Below are positions 1-8,166 of a stretch of DNA of 53,190 bases, piece after piece. The notes under the pieces were generated by a model. It searched no databases. It was not told where the DNA came from and saw nothing but the letters and a program-made list of their open reading frames with translations. Positions within the stretch are counted from its first letter, which is position 1. Each line of letters opens with the position of its first letter. Source of the stretch: Nonomuraea terrae (GTDB lineage: Bacteria; Actinomycetota; Actinomycetes; Streptosporangiales; Streptosporangiaceae); assembly GCF_004348995.1 (NCBI RefSeq), contig NZ_SMKQ01000036.1, forward strand, positions 1-53,190. The letters run 5' to 3'. A program made the translations under genes and the position numbers.

Positions 1-991
1 GGGGTGGGGCGAGGGCGGCGACGTCCTCGGTCTCGCCCTCGGCGGCCTTGCCCAGGCCCGTCGCGATCGCCCTGACGCGGGCCGCGCCGCCCAGCCGCAG
101 CAGCAGCGGCTCGCCGACCTCCACCCCGCGCAGGCGGCGCTCCTCCAGCGTCAGCGAACGCGTGGTGAGCAGGCCACGGCGCAGCCGGAGCCGTCCCGGC
201 TCCCGGTCGAGGCGGTAGCGGCCCCACGACTCCGCGAACAGCAGCGCCGCGCCCAGCACGCCCACCGCCGTGTTGACCACGAGCAGCACCGGCACGGCCA
301 GCAGCGGCTGCGCGGCGATCCACTCCCACAGAGCGGTCGCCGCGCGGGTGACCAGGCTCTTGGCGCCGAACGACGTGAACACCTTGTACAGCGCCCCGAG
401 CACCACCGCCGCGCCCGTGAAGGTCCACACCGACAGCGGCGCGTACCGCAGCCACGACCAGCGCAGCTCCGCCAGCGGCCCGTGCTCCGGCGCGTCCTCC
501 TCCTGGCGCAGCAGCGTACGGCGCAGCGCCTCGGCCTCGTGCCTGGCCAGCGGGTCGAGCGCCAGCTCGGTGTCGTCGCCCGCGTGCTCACCGGTGCCCA
601 CCTTGACGACGGTCAGCCCGAACATCCGGTTCACCGGATCGGCCCGCAGGTCCACGCTGCGTACCCGCTCGCGCGGGATCGAGCGGTGACGGCGGGTGGT
701 GACGCCCGAGAGCAGCTCCAGGCGCTCGGGGGTGAGCCGCCAGCGGGACGCGCGCAGCCGCGCCGCGTCGTACGCCACCACGGCCAGCACGATCAGCACC
801 GCCGCCCCGGCGCAGGCGGCCGCGATGCCGGCGAACGTCCAGTCCTGTTCCGTGAGGAAACGGACGAGACCGGCTGTCGCGCCCGCCACGATCGCCAGCG
901 ACTTGACCGCGGACGCCCACAGGCTCCGCCGGGACAGCCGCCGCCATCCGTGCTCCCCGTCCGCCACGCGTTCCCCCGCGGACGTGCTCAT
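1..991 (-). CDS. PH-domain (bPH2/YdbT-like) membrane protein, 3' end off window
   Basis: The open frame runs from an ATG at 991 to the left edge without a stop, giving at least 330 codons. I see two hydrophobic hairpins (about residues 28-75 and 180-245), each followed by a basic beta-rich stretch beginning with arginine pairs (RWRLTPERLELLSGV near 85 and RYRLDREPGRLRLRRG near 262). This is the repeated TM-pair plus bacterial PH domain plan of the YdbT family. Its ATG overlaps the stop of the preceding PH gene (ATGA), so the two are translationally coupled. Family members sit in the cytoplasmic membrane and their substrate is unknown; in Bacillus the ydbS/ydbT pair has been linked to resistance to membrane-active compounds. 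YdbT proteins are usually near 480-500 residues, so roughly a third is probably missing here. Confidence 0.8.
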   Translation of the reverse strand, partial: MSTSAGERVADGEHGWRRLSRRSLWASAVKSLAIVAGATAGLVRFLTEQDWTFAGIAAACAGAAVLIVLAVVAYDAARLRASRWRLTPERLELLSGVTTRRHRSIPRERVRSVDLRADPVNRMFGLTVVKVGTGEHAGDDTELALDPLARHEAEALRRTLLRQEEDAPEHGPLAELRWSWLRYAPLSVWTFTGAAVVLGALYKVFTSFGAKSLVTRAATALWEWIAAQPLLAVPVLLVVNTAVGVLGAALLFAESWGRYRLDREPGRLRLRRGLLTTRSLTLEERRLRGVEVGEPLLLRLGGAARVRAIATGLGKAAEGETEDVAALAPP

Positions 992-1479
992 GTGGCGTCC
1001 CCCGGCGTGGCCTGGGTGATCGCGGTGAGGCGTTCGGCCAGCTCGGCGGCCAGCTCGTGGTCCAGGGCCTCGATCTTCACCGCCCCCGCGGACGAGGCCG
1101 TGGTCACCGTGACGTCCGCCAGCCCGAACAGCCGCTGCACCGGCCCCCGCGCGGTGTCGACCCGCTGGATGCGCGACATCGGCGCCACCCGCCAGGTGTG
1201 CGTCACCCACCCCTTGCGCGTGTAGACCGCCTGATCGGTGACCTCCCATCGTTCCACCCGGTACGCGGCCCGCGGCGCCACCAGCGCCAGCGCCAGGCAG
1301 CCCGCCGCCGACACCGCGACGACGACCCCCAGCCAGAGCGGCCGGTCCGTGAAGATCCAGTACACCGCCACCGCGGCCCCGGCCACCGGCACCATGAGGA
1401 TCAGCCACTGCACCGTCCACCACGGGATCGCCCGCGGGTCGGCCTGGTTGCGCGGCGGACGCAGCGTGGTCGCGCTCAA
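988..1479 (-). CDS. PH-domain (bPH2/YdbS-like) membrane protein, 163 aa
   Basis: This short protein has two membrane segments (about residues 22-43 and 50-70) followed by a basic PH-like domain containing YRVERWEVTDQAVYTRKG and the characteristic SRIQRVDTARGPVQRLFG turn, typical of YdbS. I chose the TTG at 1479 as start. It overlaps the stop of the upstream small gene (TTGA) and has a GGAGGGGG ribosome site just before it. Reading farther upstream in frame gives only low-complexity sequence antisense to other genes. It is the middle gene of a three-gene overlapping unit with the YdbT-like gene. Role inferred from the family: a membrane-bound PH protein acting together with its larger partner; no ligand can be assigned. 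Confidence 0.82.
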   Translation of the reverse strand: MSATTLRPPRNQADPRAIPWWTVQWLILMVPVAGAAVAVYWIFTDRPLWLGVVVAVSAAGCLALALVAPRAAYRVERWEVTDQAVYTRKGWVTHTWRVAPMSRIQRVDTARGPVQRLFGLADVTVTTASSAGAVKIEALDHELAAELAERLTAITQATPGDAT

Positions 1480-1703
1480 GCCCCCTCCTTCGCCTTCTTC
1501 GCCGACTCCACCATGGCGAGCAGGACGAACCCCAGCACGCCGATCACGATGGCACCGAACACCTCGTATCCCTTCAGGAACGGCAGGTGGTTGACCACGA
1601 GCAGGTCGTGCGCCCACCGCCACCATCCGAACAGCGTGTTCGCCAGCCCTCCTGCTCCTTGCAGGAGCAGCAGCCAGCCGAACGCCGTCAGAACCGCTTG
1701 CAT
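1476..1703 (-). CDS. Small two-TM membrane protein, 75 aa
   Basis: A 75-residue protein with two hydrophobic segments (about residues 3-25 and 46-65), joined by an aromatic-rich loop with tryptophans near residue 28, and ending in a basic tail (SAKKAKEG). It is the first gene of the unit with the two PH-domain genes and overlaps the next start by four bases, which implies co-translation. I do not recognise a named family. The context suggests an accessory membrane subunit of the YdbS/YdbT-like pair. The start is the ATG at 1703, with only a weak purine stretch upstream. Frame usage (G or C at third positions) is typical of a real gene. Confidence 0.65.
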   Translation of the reverse strand: MQAVLTAFGWLLLLQGAGGLANTLFGWWRWAHDLLVVNHLPFLKGYEVFGAIVIGVLGFVLLAMVESAKKAKEGA

Positions 1704-1807
1704 GTCCAGAGCCTCGCCGCCCCGGCGGGCCGCCCGCGTCGGTCCCTGGTATCGGCCGGGACCGACTTTGGTCGCTGTCGCGGCACCCTCGGCAGGGCCT
1801 AACCTCG

Positions 1808-3037
1808 GTGGATGTGACGGAGCTGCGGGCGGGCGGTGGCCAGGAATACCGGTGGGCGCTGCCGTCCGTGCTGCTCGGCGACGGGCTGGAGGGCCGTCCT
1901 GTGCGGCGTTCCACGCGCGACTGGATCGTCGACGTCGCCATGTTCCTCGTGGCCTGCGGCATCACGTTCCTGTCGCTGGTGGAGATGAAGCCTCAGCCTG
2001 AGCCGCTGCTCGCGGTGGAGCAGGTGGCGGGCGCGCTGGCGTGCGTGGCGGTGTGGCTGCGCCGGCGCTGGCCGGTCGCGCTCTCGCTGGTGACCGGGCT
2101 GTTGTCGTCGTACCTGGAGTTGGTGGGCGGGGCCTCGGTGGTGGCGCTGTTCACGGTGGCCGTGCACCGGCCGTTCAAGATCTCGGGGCCGGTGACGCTG
2201 CTCAATCTCTTCACGCTGGCCCCGTACGTCATGCTGCGGGCCGGCACCGACGACGAGCGCATGTCGGCGCTCGCGCTCGGCGTGACCTTCGTGCTGCTGG
2301 CGTTCGCGTGGGGCATCGTGGTCCGGGCCAGGCGGCAGCTCGTCTGGTCGCTGCGGCAGCGCGCCGACAGCGCCGCCGAGGAGGCCAAGCGGCTCGAACG
2401 CGAGCGCATCGCCAGGGAGATGCACGACGTGCTGGCGCACCGCATCTCGATGCTGAGCCTGCACGCCGGCGCCCTGGAGTTCCGGCCCGACGCGCCGCCG
2501 GACGACATCGCGAGGGCGGCCGGGGCCATCAGGACCAACGCCCACCTGGCGCTGCAGGACCTGCGCGAGGTCATCGGCGTGCTGCGCCACGCGGGCCCCG
2601 ACGAGGGCGACCCGGTGCCCGACCGGCCGCAGCCGACGCTCGCCGACCTGCCCGCGCTCGTCGAGGAGTGCCGGCAGGCCGGCATGGACGTACACCTGCA
2701 CCTGCGGGCCGGCGGCGCCCCGGAGAGCCTGGGCCGCAACGTCTACCGCATCGTGCAGGAGGCACTCACCAACGCGCGCAAGCACGCCGACGGCGCGCCG
2801 GTGACCGTCTCCGTCACGGGCGGGCCCGGCGAAGGGCTGTCGGCCGAGGTGCGCAACCCTCTGGGAGTCCGTCACGGCGCGCGCCTGCCGGGGGCCGGCG
2901 CCGGGCTCATCGGGCTGACCGAACGCGCCGAGCTGGCGGGCGGGCGACTGGAGCACGGCCCCGCCCCCGACGGAGACTTCGTGGTACGCGCCCGGCTGCC
3001 GTGGCCGGCGCAGACGAGCGGGGAGGGCGACGCATGA
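1808..3037 (+). CDS. NarL-type sensor histidine kinase, 409 aa
   Basis: Membrane histidine kinase of the HPK7/DesK-NarX type. Four to five hydrophobic segments lie between residues 38 and 175. A HisKA_3 helix follows, with the phospho-acceptor in RERIAREMHDVLAHRIS (His206). A HATPase_c domain comes next, with an N-box near residue 318 (EALTNARKHA) and a G-rich stretch GAGLIGLTERAELAGG. The stop overlaps the start of the response-regulator gene (ATGA), so the two form an operon. The start shown is a GTG without a clear ribosome site, very close behind a TAACCT hexamer; the true start could be slightly downstream. The extracellular part is minimal, so the signal is probably sensed in or near the membrane (inference). 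Confidence 0.9.
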   Translation: MDVTELRAGGGQEYRWALPSVLLGDGLEGRPVRRSTRDWIVDVAMFLVACGITFLSLVEMKPQPEPLLAVEQVAGALACVAVWLRRRWPVALSLVTGLLSSYLELVGGASVVALFTVAVHRPFKISGPVTLLNLFTLAPYVMLRAGTDDERMSALALGVTFVLLAFAWGIVVRARRQLVWSLRQRADSAAEEAKRLERERIAREMHDVLAHRISMLSLHAGALEFRPDAPPDDIARAAGAIRTNAHLALQDLREVIGVLRHAGPDEGDPVPDRPQPTLADLPALVEECRQAGMDVHLHLRAGGAPESLGRNVYRIVQEALTNARKHADGAPVTVSVTGGPGEGLSAEVRNPLGVRHGARLPGAGAGLIGLTERAELAGGRLEHGPAPDGDFVVRARLPWPAQTSGEGDA

Positions 3038-3699
3038 CGACCCCAGAGGGCCCGATCAGGCTGCTGATCGTGGACGACGACGCGATGGTGCGCGCCGGGC
3101 TGTCGATGATCCTCGGGGCCGTGGCCGACATCGAGATCGTGGCCGAGGCCGGCGACGGTGCCGAGGTGCCGCCCCTGGTGGCCGCGCACCGGCCCGACGT
3201 GGTGCTGATGGACATCCGCATGCCCGGCATCGACGGGCTCACCGCCACCGAGACCCTGCGCCGCACGTCCGCGCCGCCCGAGGTGGTGGTGCTGACCACG
3301 TTCCACGCCGACGCGCAGGTGCTGCGGGCGCTGCGCGCCGGGGCGGCGGGCTTCCTGCTGAAGGACATCGCGCCGGGCGACCTGGTGCAGGCCATCAGGA
3401 GGGTGGCGGAAGGCGAGCCGATCCTGTCGCCAGCGGTGACGCGGCAGCTCATCGCGCACGTGTCCGACGGCGGGGCCGACGATCGCGCCCAGCGCGCGCG
3501 CAGGCTCCTCTCGCGGCTCAGCGAGCGCGAGCGGGAGGTCGCGATGGCCGTGGGCCGGGGCAGGTCGAACGCCGAGATCGGGCAGGAGCTGTTCATGAGC
3601 GTGCCCACGGTGAAGGCGCACGTCTCCCGGATCCTCACCAAACTCGACCTGAACAACCGGGTGCAGGTGGCGCTGCTCGTCTACGACGCCGCCTCATAG
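3034..3699 (+). CDS. NarL/FixJ-family response regulator, 221 aa
   Basis: Two-domain transcription factor partnered with the kinase just upstream. The receiver domain (residues 1-125) has the acidic pocket at IVDDD and the phospho-acceptor Asp60 in DVVLMDIRMPG, the switch Thr in VVVLTTFH and the conserved Lys in GFLLKD. The LuxR-type helix-turn-helix (residues about 155-215) reads LSEREREVAMAVGRGRSN, then the recognition helix SVPTVKAHVSRIL. A GGAGGG ribosome site precedes the ATG, which overlaps the kinase stop. Targets cannot be told from the sequence; autoregulation or control of the divergent PH-domain cluster is possible but is not shown. Confidence 0.93.
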   Translation: MTTPEGPIRLLIVDDDAMVRAGLSMILGAVADIEIVAEAGDGAEVPPLVAAHRPDVVLMDIRMPGIDGLTATETLRRTSAPPEVVVLTTFHADAQVLRALRAGAAGFLLKDIAPGDLVQAIRRVAEGEPILSPAVTRQLIAHVSDGGADDRAQRARRLLSRLSEREREVAMAVGRGRSNAEIGQELFMSVPTVKAHVSRILTKLDLNNRVQVALLVYDAAS

Positions 3700-3703
3700 C
3701 CTG

Positions 3704-4765
3704 TCAGCGGGCGAGCAGCTCCTCCAGAGCGGCCCGGTGCAGCACGAGGTCGTCGGGGTCGGCCGGCATGGGCTGCTCGCCGAAGTGGATCCTGCGCCGC
3801 CACAGGCGGGCCATGATGACGCCGTGCCGGAGGGCGGCGTACATCTCGTAAAAATCCATGTCTCGCGGCTCGTAGCCCGTTAATTCGCGATATTTCGCGC
3901 AAACGGCGTCGCGCTGCATGAAGTCGGGCATGCCAGGAAGGCCCATGCTGACGGCGAAGTCCTGGAAGAACCGGTGCATGAAGATCATCCAGGACAGGTC
4001 CAGCTCGCGCGGTCCCACGGCGGCCATCTCCCAGTCGAGCACCGCGACCGGGGTGAAGTCGCGGAACACGATGTTGCCGATCCGGGCGTCACCCCAGGTG
4101 AGCACGTCGGGCCCGGGGTCGTCCGGCCAGTGCGCCGCCAGCCAGTCGAAGGCCCGCTCCAGCACCGGAACGCGCAGGTCGCCGTGCGCCCAGGCGTAGT
4201 AGGCGCGCTGCGCCTCGACGTGCGCGCGCAGACCGGCGGGCCCGAACGGGGCCAGCTCCGGCCGCGCGAACGCCGTCTGGTGCAGCGCCGCCACGATCTC
4301 CACGCTCGCGTCCTGCAGCCGCCGCCGGTCCTCGGGGGAGGCGTCGTGCAGCCAGCCCCCCATCGTGTACGGCGCCACGTCCGGCGGCACCTCGCCGTCC
4401 ACGCACTCCATGACCAGGAACGGCGTGCCGAGCGGTGCGGGGTCGGGCTCGAACCAGAGGGCCCGTGGCGCTGGGATCCCAGCTTTTTCCCGGGCCAGCC
4501 GCATGATCTCGAACTGCGCCCGCAGGTCGTACGAGGGGAACATGGGGACGGCCTCCAGCGCCGGCGCGAGCCGGGCCACGCAGCGGGTTTCCCGCCCGCC
4601 CCAGGCAGCGGTGAAGAAGAGGGTCTCGCTGGACAACCCGTTTCCCGACGGCCTGGACATCTTCGACACCACGGCATCGCCGCCCACCTGGGCACGGAGC
4701 CACGCTGCGGTGCGCCCGCGCAGTTCATCCAGGTCGCGGGTGGAGGTACGCATCTGTTCCGTCAC
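3704..4765 (-). CDS. APH-fold phosphotransferase family protein, 353 aa
   Basis: Protein of the aminoglycoside phosphotransferase / choline-kinase fold, in the branch often found with acyl-CoA dehydrogenases (ACAD10-like). The glycine-rich nucleotide loop is around residues 38-52 (SRPSGNGLSSETLFF). The catalytic loop reads LTWGDARIGNIVF, in which the usual His of HGD is replaced by Trp while the Asp and Asn are kept. The metal-binding motif follows as VLDWEMAAVG, and the hinge is FLVMECVDGE. It stands alone, convergent with the response regulator four bases away. The substrate is unknown; in this branch it may be a hydroxyacyl group or a small alcohol rather than an antibiotic (inference). 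I see no reason to call it a resistance gene. Confidence 0.85.
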   Translation of the reverse strand: MTEQMRTSTRDLDELRGRTAAWLRAQVGGDAVVSKMSRPSGNGLSSETLFFTAAWGGRETRCVARLAPALEAVPMFPSYDLRAQFEIMRLAREKAGIPAPRALWFEPDPAPLGTPFLVMECVDGEVPPDVAPYTMGGWLHDASPEDRRRLQDASVEIVAALHQTAFARPELAPFGPAGLRAHVEAQRAYYAWAHGDLRVPVLERAFDWLAAHWPDDPGPDVLTWGDARIGNIVFRDFTPVAVLDWEMAAVGPRELDLSWMIFMHRFFQDFAVSMGLPGMPDFMQRDAVCAKYRELTGYEPRDMDFYEMYAALRHGVIMARLWRRRIHFGEQPMPADPDDLVLHRAALEELLAR

Positions 4766-4848
4766 TTCATGTCTCCCGGCTGGACATCCGTCCTTCGACA
4801 GTCGTACATCGGCGAGAGAAAGCGATCAAGCGCTTGTCCAGACCGGAG

Positions 4849-4863
4849 TGACCGTTACGGTCA
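4849..4863. promoter_or_regulatory. Palindrome TGACCGTTACGGTCA, possible operator
   Basis: A perfect 6-bp inverted repeat with a 3-bp centre sits in the divergent region between the APH-fold gene and the NYN gene, 57 bases before the NYN start. A second short palindrome, CAAGCGCTTG, lies just upstream (4827-4836). The placement fits an operator, but no regulator is identified. Confidence 0.3.
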
Positions 4864-4919
4864 GGTACGCAACAGCCGTACCCTTGTCTGAAAGGGCATG
4901 TCACGAAGGGACAAGTGGG

Positions 4920-6242
4920 ATGAGTTCAGCGGGTGAAGGCCTGGCTCGCCCGCTGCCCGAGCCGGTCCGGCTCAACGTCGTCGACCTGGCGTCCCAGGTC
5001 CTCAGCTCGATGCCGGCGGCCCTCATCCCGCCGCCCTTGCGCGGCATCGCCAAGTTCGACCCCCGCAAGCGCGCCAAGCTGGGCAGCGCCCCGATAGCGG
5101 CGCAGCTGGAGAACGACAAGAAGTTCCGCGAGCTGGTCGCCGAGTCGGTGGAGTCCGGCTGGCCGGAGCTGGTCGCGTCCCTGGCGGAGGGCAACGTCCC
5201 GCCCGCCGCCGACCCCGTGCTCGTGGCCGCGGCCGCCTACCTCACCCGGCCGCCGGGCTGGGCCGAGATGATCGAGATGGCCCGCGCCGACCTGGAGCGG
5301 TCGGCCGTGGCCGCCGAGGGCTCCGAGCGCGAGGAGGCCGTCACGCGGCTGCGCGAGCAGCTCGCCGCCCAGAAGAGCGCCGCCAAGGAGGAGTCCGACC
5401 GGCTGCGTGAGCAGCTCAAGGTGGCCCGCGCGGAGAACTCCGAGCTGCGCCGCAAGCTGCACGAGGCCCGCGAGCGAGCCAAGGCCGCCGTGCGCCGGGC
5501 CGAGGAGATGGAGCAGGCGGCGGAGGAGGCCAGGTCGGCCGCCTCGGCCGCGGGCAGTGCCGGCGAGTCGGAGCTGCGCCGCCTGCGCGAGCGGCTGGCG
5601 GACGTGGAGCGGCAGCTGGAGGCCTCGCGCCGGGCCGCGCGTGAGGGCAGGTCCATCGAGGACGCCCGCATCCGCGTGCTGCTCGACGCCCTGCAGGACG
5701 CCTCGGCCGGGCTCCGCCGCGAGCTGGCCCTGCCCACGACGATCAGCCGGCCGGCCGACTCCGTCGTGGCGGTCACCGGCGAGCGTCCCGGCGTGCGCGG
5801 GGTCCCGGCCCGGGCGCTGGCCGACGACGATCCGCAGCTGCTCGACCAGCTTCTGGCGCTGCCCCAAGTGCACCTGATCATCGACGGCTACAACGTCACC
5901 AAGTCCGGCTACGGCACGCTCACCCTCGCCGACCAGCGCAACCGGCTGATGACCTCGCTCGGCGGGCTGGTGGCGCAGACCGGGGTCGAGGTCACGGCCG
6001 TCTTCGACGGCGCGGAGCTGAACGCCCCCGTGCAGGTGGTGAAGCCCCGAGGGGTGCGCGTGTTGTTCAGCGAGCCGGGGGAGACCGCCGACGATCTCAT
6101 CCGCCAGCTCGTCCGCGCCGAGCCGCCCGGCAGGGCCATCGCCGTGGTGTCGTCCGACCGCGAGGTGGCCGAGTCGGTCCGGCGCATGGGAGCCAGACCC
6201 GTTCCGTCGGGTTTGCTGCTGCGCAGGCTCGGCCGCGCCTAA
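4920..6242 (+). CDS. NYN-domain RNA-binding/nuclease protein with central coiled coil, 440 aa
   Basis: The C-terminal quarter (about residues 318-440) is a NYN/YacP PIN-like nuclease domain. It has the acidic motif HLIIDGYNVTKSGYG, then VFDGAE, FSEPGETADDLI and VVSSDREV, which together supply the metal-binding aspartates. The middle (about residues 110-255) is a long charged coiled coil rich in Arg-Glu heptads (RLREQL, ELRRKLHEARERAK). The N-terminal 100 residues form a globular region beginning PVRLNVVDLASQVLSS. The start is the ATG at 4920 with AAGGGAC upstream. The architecture is common in actinomycetes, and a role in RNA processing or turnover is inferred from the NYN fold. It is convergent with nothing and is followed by a hairpin. 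Confidence 0.88.
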   Translation: MSSAGEGLARPLPEPVRLNVVDLASQVLSSMPAALIPPPLRGIAKFDPRKRAKLGSAPIAAQLENDKKFRELVAESVESGWPELVASLAEGNVPPAADPVLVAAAAYLTRPPGWAEMIEMARADLERSAVAAEGSEREEAVTRLREQLAAQKSAAKEESDRLREQLKVARAENSELRRKLHEARERAKAAVRRAEEMEQAAEEARSAASAAGSAGESELRRLRERLADVERQLEASRRAAREGRSIEDARIRVLLDALQDASAGLRRELALPTTISRPADSVVAVTGERPGVRGVPARALADDDPQLLDQLLALPQVHLIIDGYNVTKSGYGTLTLADQRNRLMTSLGGLVAQTGVEVTAVFDGAELNAPVQVVKPRGVRVLFSEPGETADDLIRQLVRAEPPGRAIAVVSSDREVAESVRRMGARPVPSGLLLRRLGRA

Positions 6243-6251
6243 ATTGCGAAT

Positions 6252-6280
6252 TGGCACGTTCGGCTGAGCCTCACGTGCCA
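6252..6280 (+). terminator. Hairpin after the NYN gene
   Basis: Perfect 8-bp arms TGGCACGT and ACGTGCCA enclose a loop that can itself form a 3-bp stem. It begins ten bases after the NYN stop and ends shortly before a TACTAT hexamer (6286-6291), a possible -10 box for the NlpC gene. A terminator between the two genes is likely, although there is no T-run. Confidence 0.4.
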
Positions 6281-6325
6281 CTTCTGTACTATTCGCCCCA
6301 GATGTAATCCCTGGGAGGCGAAACA

Positions 6326-7300
6326 GTGAGGTTTGGCCGGGTGCCGGTTGCCGCGGGTCTAGCGTTCGGGCTGGTGGTGACCCCGATGGGAGTGGCCGTC
6401 GCCGATCCCAGACCCACCCTCAGTCAGGCCAAGGCCAAACTCGGCAAGCTCAACGAGCGGGCCGACAAGGTCGTCGACCGGTTCAACACCGCCAACGAGC
6501 GCTACAAGAAGGCCAAGACCGGCTACTCCAAGCTGAACGAGAGCTACAAGCGCAAGCTGGAGACGGTCGCCGACCTGCGCGCCCAGGTGGTCGGCATGGC
6601 CGTCGACAGCTACAAGCTCGGCAACGACGTCACGTCCTGGCCGGGCCTGGTCGGGGCCGACAACCCCGACGCGGTGCTGAACGGCCTCGCGGTGGCCGGG
6701 CAGCTGGCCCAGGAGCGGGCGCAGAAGCTGGCGGCGTTCGACCGCGAGAACCGCGGGCTGAAGATCGAGCGCGACAAGGCGGAGGACGCGCTCCAGGAGG
6801 CCGACAAGGAGCGGGACGCGGTCGAGAAGGAGCGCAAGGAGATCCTCAGCCTGATCAAGGAGCAGAAGAAGCTCCTGGATCGGCTCGGGGCCTACAACCC
6901 CGGCAACCCCAACAGCACCGGGATCAAGTACACCGGCCCGGCGTCGGGGAGCGCGGCCGCGGTGCTGCGGTTCGCGTACGCGCAGGTGGGCAAGCCGTAC
7001 ATCTACGGCGGGACGGGGCCGGGCGGCTACGACTGCTCAGGGCTGACCCAGAAGGCGTGGGCGGCGGCGGGGGTCTCGCTGCCGCGTACGACGTGGCAGC
7101 AGTGGTCGTGGGGCGCCAGCCGCCGAGTCTCCCTGGACGCCCTCCAGCCCGGGGACCTGATCTTCAGCGAAGGGCTGGGGCACGTCAGCATCTATGCGGG
7201 CAACGGGAAGATCGTCCACGCGCCGCAGACGGGCGACGTCGTCAAGGTCGTCAATCTCTCCGACTACGGCCGCTCCCTCTACGGCGCCGTCCGCCCGTAA
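6326..7300 (+). CDS. Secreted NlpC/P60 peptidoglycan endopeptidase with coiled-coil N-domain, 324 aa
   Basis: Exported cell-wall hydrolase that cleaves peptide stems of peptidoglycan. A signal peptide (residues 1-27, ending VAVADP) is followed by a long alpha-helical coiled coil (about residues 30-195, heptads such as KAEDALQEADKERDAVEKER), the usual self-inhibitory or scaffold part of RipA-like enzymes. The NlpC/P60 domain occupies residues 210-324 with the triad Cys237 (YDCSGLT), His286 (LGHVSIY) and a third polar position, His298 (KIVHAP). The start is a GTG with GGGAGG eight bases before. A similar coiled-coil NlpC protein, Rv2190c, lies next to pimB in Mycobacterium, which fits the conserved neighbourhood here. 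It has no riboswitch leader, unlike its paralogue at 8878. Confidence 0.92.
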   Translation: MRFGRVPVAAGLAFGLVVTPMGVAVADPRPTLSQAKAKLGKLNERADKVVDRFNTANERYKKAKTGYSKLNESYKRKLETVADLRAQVVGMAVDSYKLGNDVTSWPGLVGADNPDAVLNGLAVAGQLAQERAQKLAAFDRENRGLKIERDKAEDALQEADKERDAVEKERKEILSLIKEQKKLLDRLGAYNPGNPNSTGIKYTGPASGSAAAVLRFAYAQVGKPYIYGGTGPGGYDCSGLTQKAWAAAGVSLPRTTWQQWSWGASRRVSLDALQPGDLIFSEGLGHVSIYAGNGKIVHAPQTGDVVKVVNLSDYGRSLYGAVRP

Positions 7301-7487
7301 CCCCGCTCGCCGCCGCGGCCTCGGCCGCGAGGCGACCTCGCCTCCGCACCGGTGCCGTCTTCTTTCCTTCACGGCTGCGCCAAGTGGGCCCCGCCCGCCG
7401 TCGCCACCTGAGGACCCTCCAGGGAGACGCTCCTCCGCCTCACCGGCGCACCGCCGTGACGCGCGCCTCCTTGCCCCTGCCCCTCCG

Positions 7488-8166
7488 CTACCCGGGGCGT
7501 CGAGATCGGCGAGGAGGTCGTCGAGGGCCTTCCCGAGGGCTGCGGAGTCGGCCGGGGTGAACCAGGTGGTCCGGATGCGTTCGTCGCTTCCGTTCGGGGT
7601 CTCGTGGTCGGCCGCGAGCCGGTGCAGGGAACGGCTCTCGTCGCTCAGGGAGCGCCCGACGCCCTGGAAGAGGCCGCGGACGTTGAAGGCCGCCTCGTCC
7701 TCGACGGGGAGCACCCCGCCCAGGTGTTCGAAGACAGAGCTCACCACCGGGTGCGACGGGCACGTCACCGTGACGGAGCGCCGTTCGCGTACGGCGGGCA
7801 AGGGGATGGCCCGTACCAGCGGGGCGTCGGTGGCCAGTGTCCGGCGCAGGTCGTCGTTGCCGACGCCGGCCATCACGTCGACCACCGCCTCGTCGCCGTC
7901 CACCCGCAAGCCGGCGAGTGCTTCGTGCCGGTCCTGGCGGCGCACGGCGATGATCACCACCTCTGAGCGGTCCACCACCTCCTGGTTGTCGGCGCACACC
8001 TGTACGCCCTCGTGGCGCGCCGACAGCTCCGCGGCCGTGCGGGCTCCCCGGGGGAGAGGAAGACCTCTGGCGGCTTGTCACCCCCGTCGCACAGGCCCGT
8101 CACGATGGCCCGGCCGATCTCGCCCGCCCCGATGACGCCGATGCGCTTCACTGCGGCTGGCTCCAT
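7488..8166 (-). pseudogene. Broken pyrroline-5-carboxylate reductase-like gene (proC family)
   Basis: The first 40 codons from the ATG at 8166 give a classic Rossmann start, KRIGVIGAGEIGRAIVTG. The frame then breaks in the C/G run at about 8048-8056. The rest of a ProC-like protein continues one frame over (RSEVVIIAVRRQD, then VVDVMAGVGNDDL). The reductase should have a helical dimer domain after the VEDEAAFN region, but about 30-35 residues are absent there: the sequence jumps straight from AAFNV to RGLFQGVGRSL. The tail ends NGSDERIRTTWF and LADLDAPG, where one more base in a CCCCGGG run would give a TAG. The reconstructed length is near 230 residues against the usual 260-280. Frameshifts alone could be sequencing errors, but the internal deletion argues for real decay. 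Confidence 0.72.

Noticed and set aside
3704..4765. Aminoglycoside resistance gene
   Set aside because: The fold matches but the branch is the ACAD10-like one with an altered catalytic loop; nothing supports antibiotic specificity.
7037..7999. A 320-codon minus-strand frame reaching into the first NlpC gene
   Set aside because: The first 170 codons are the body of the broken proC-like gene; the rest is antisense to NlpC and reflects a lost stop, not a longer protein.
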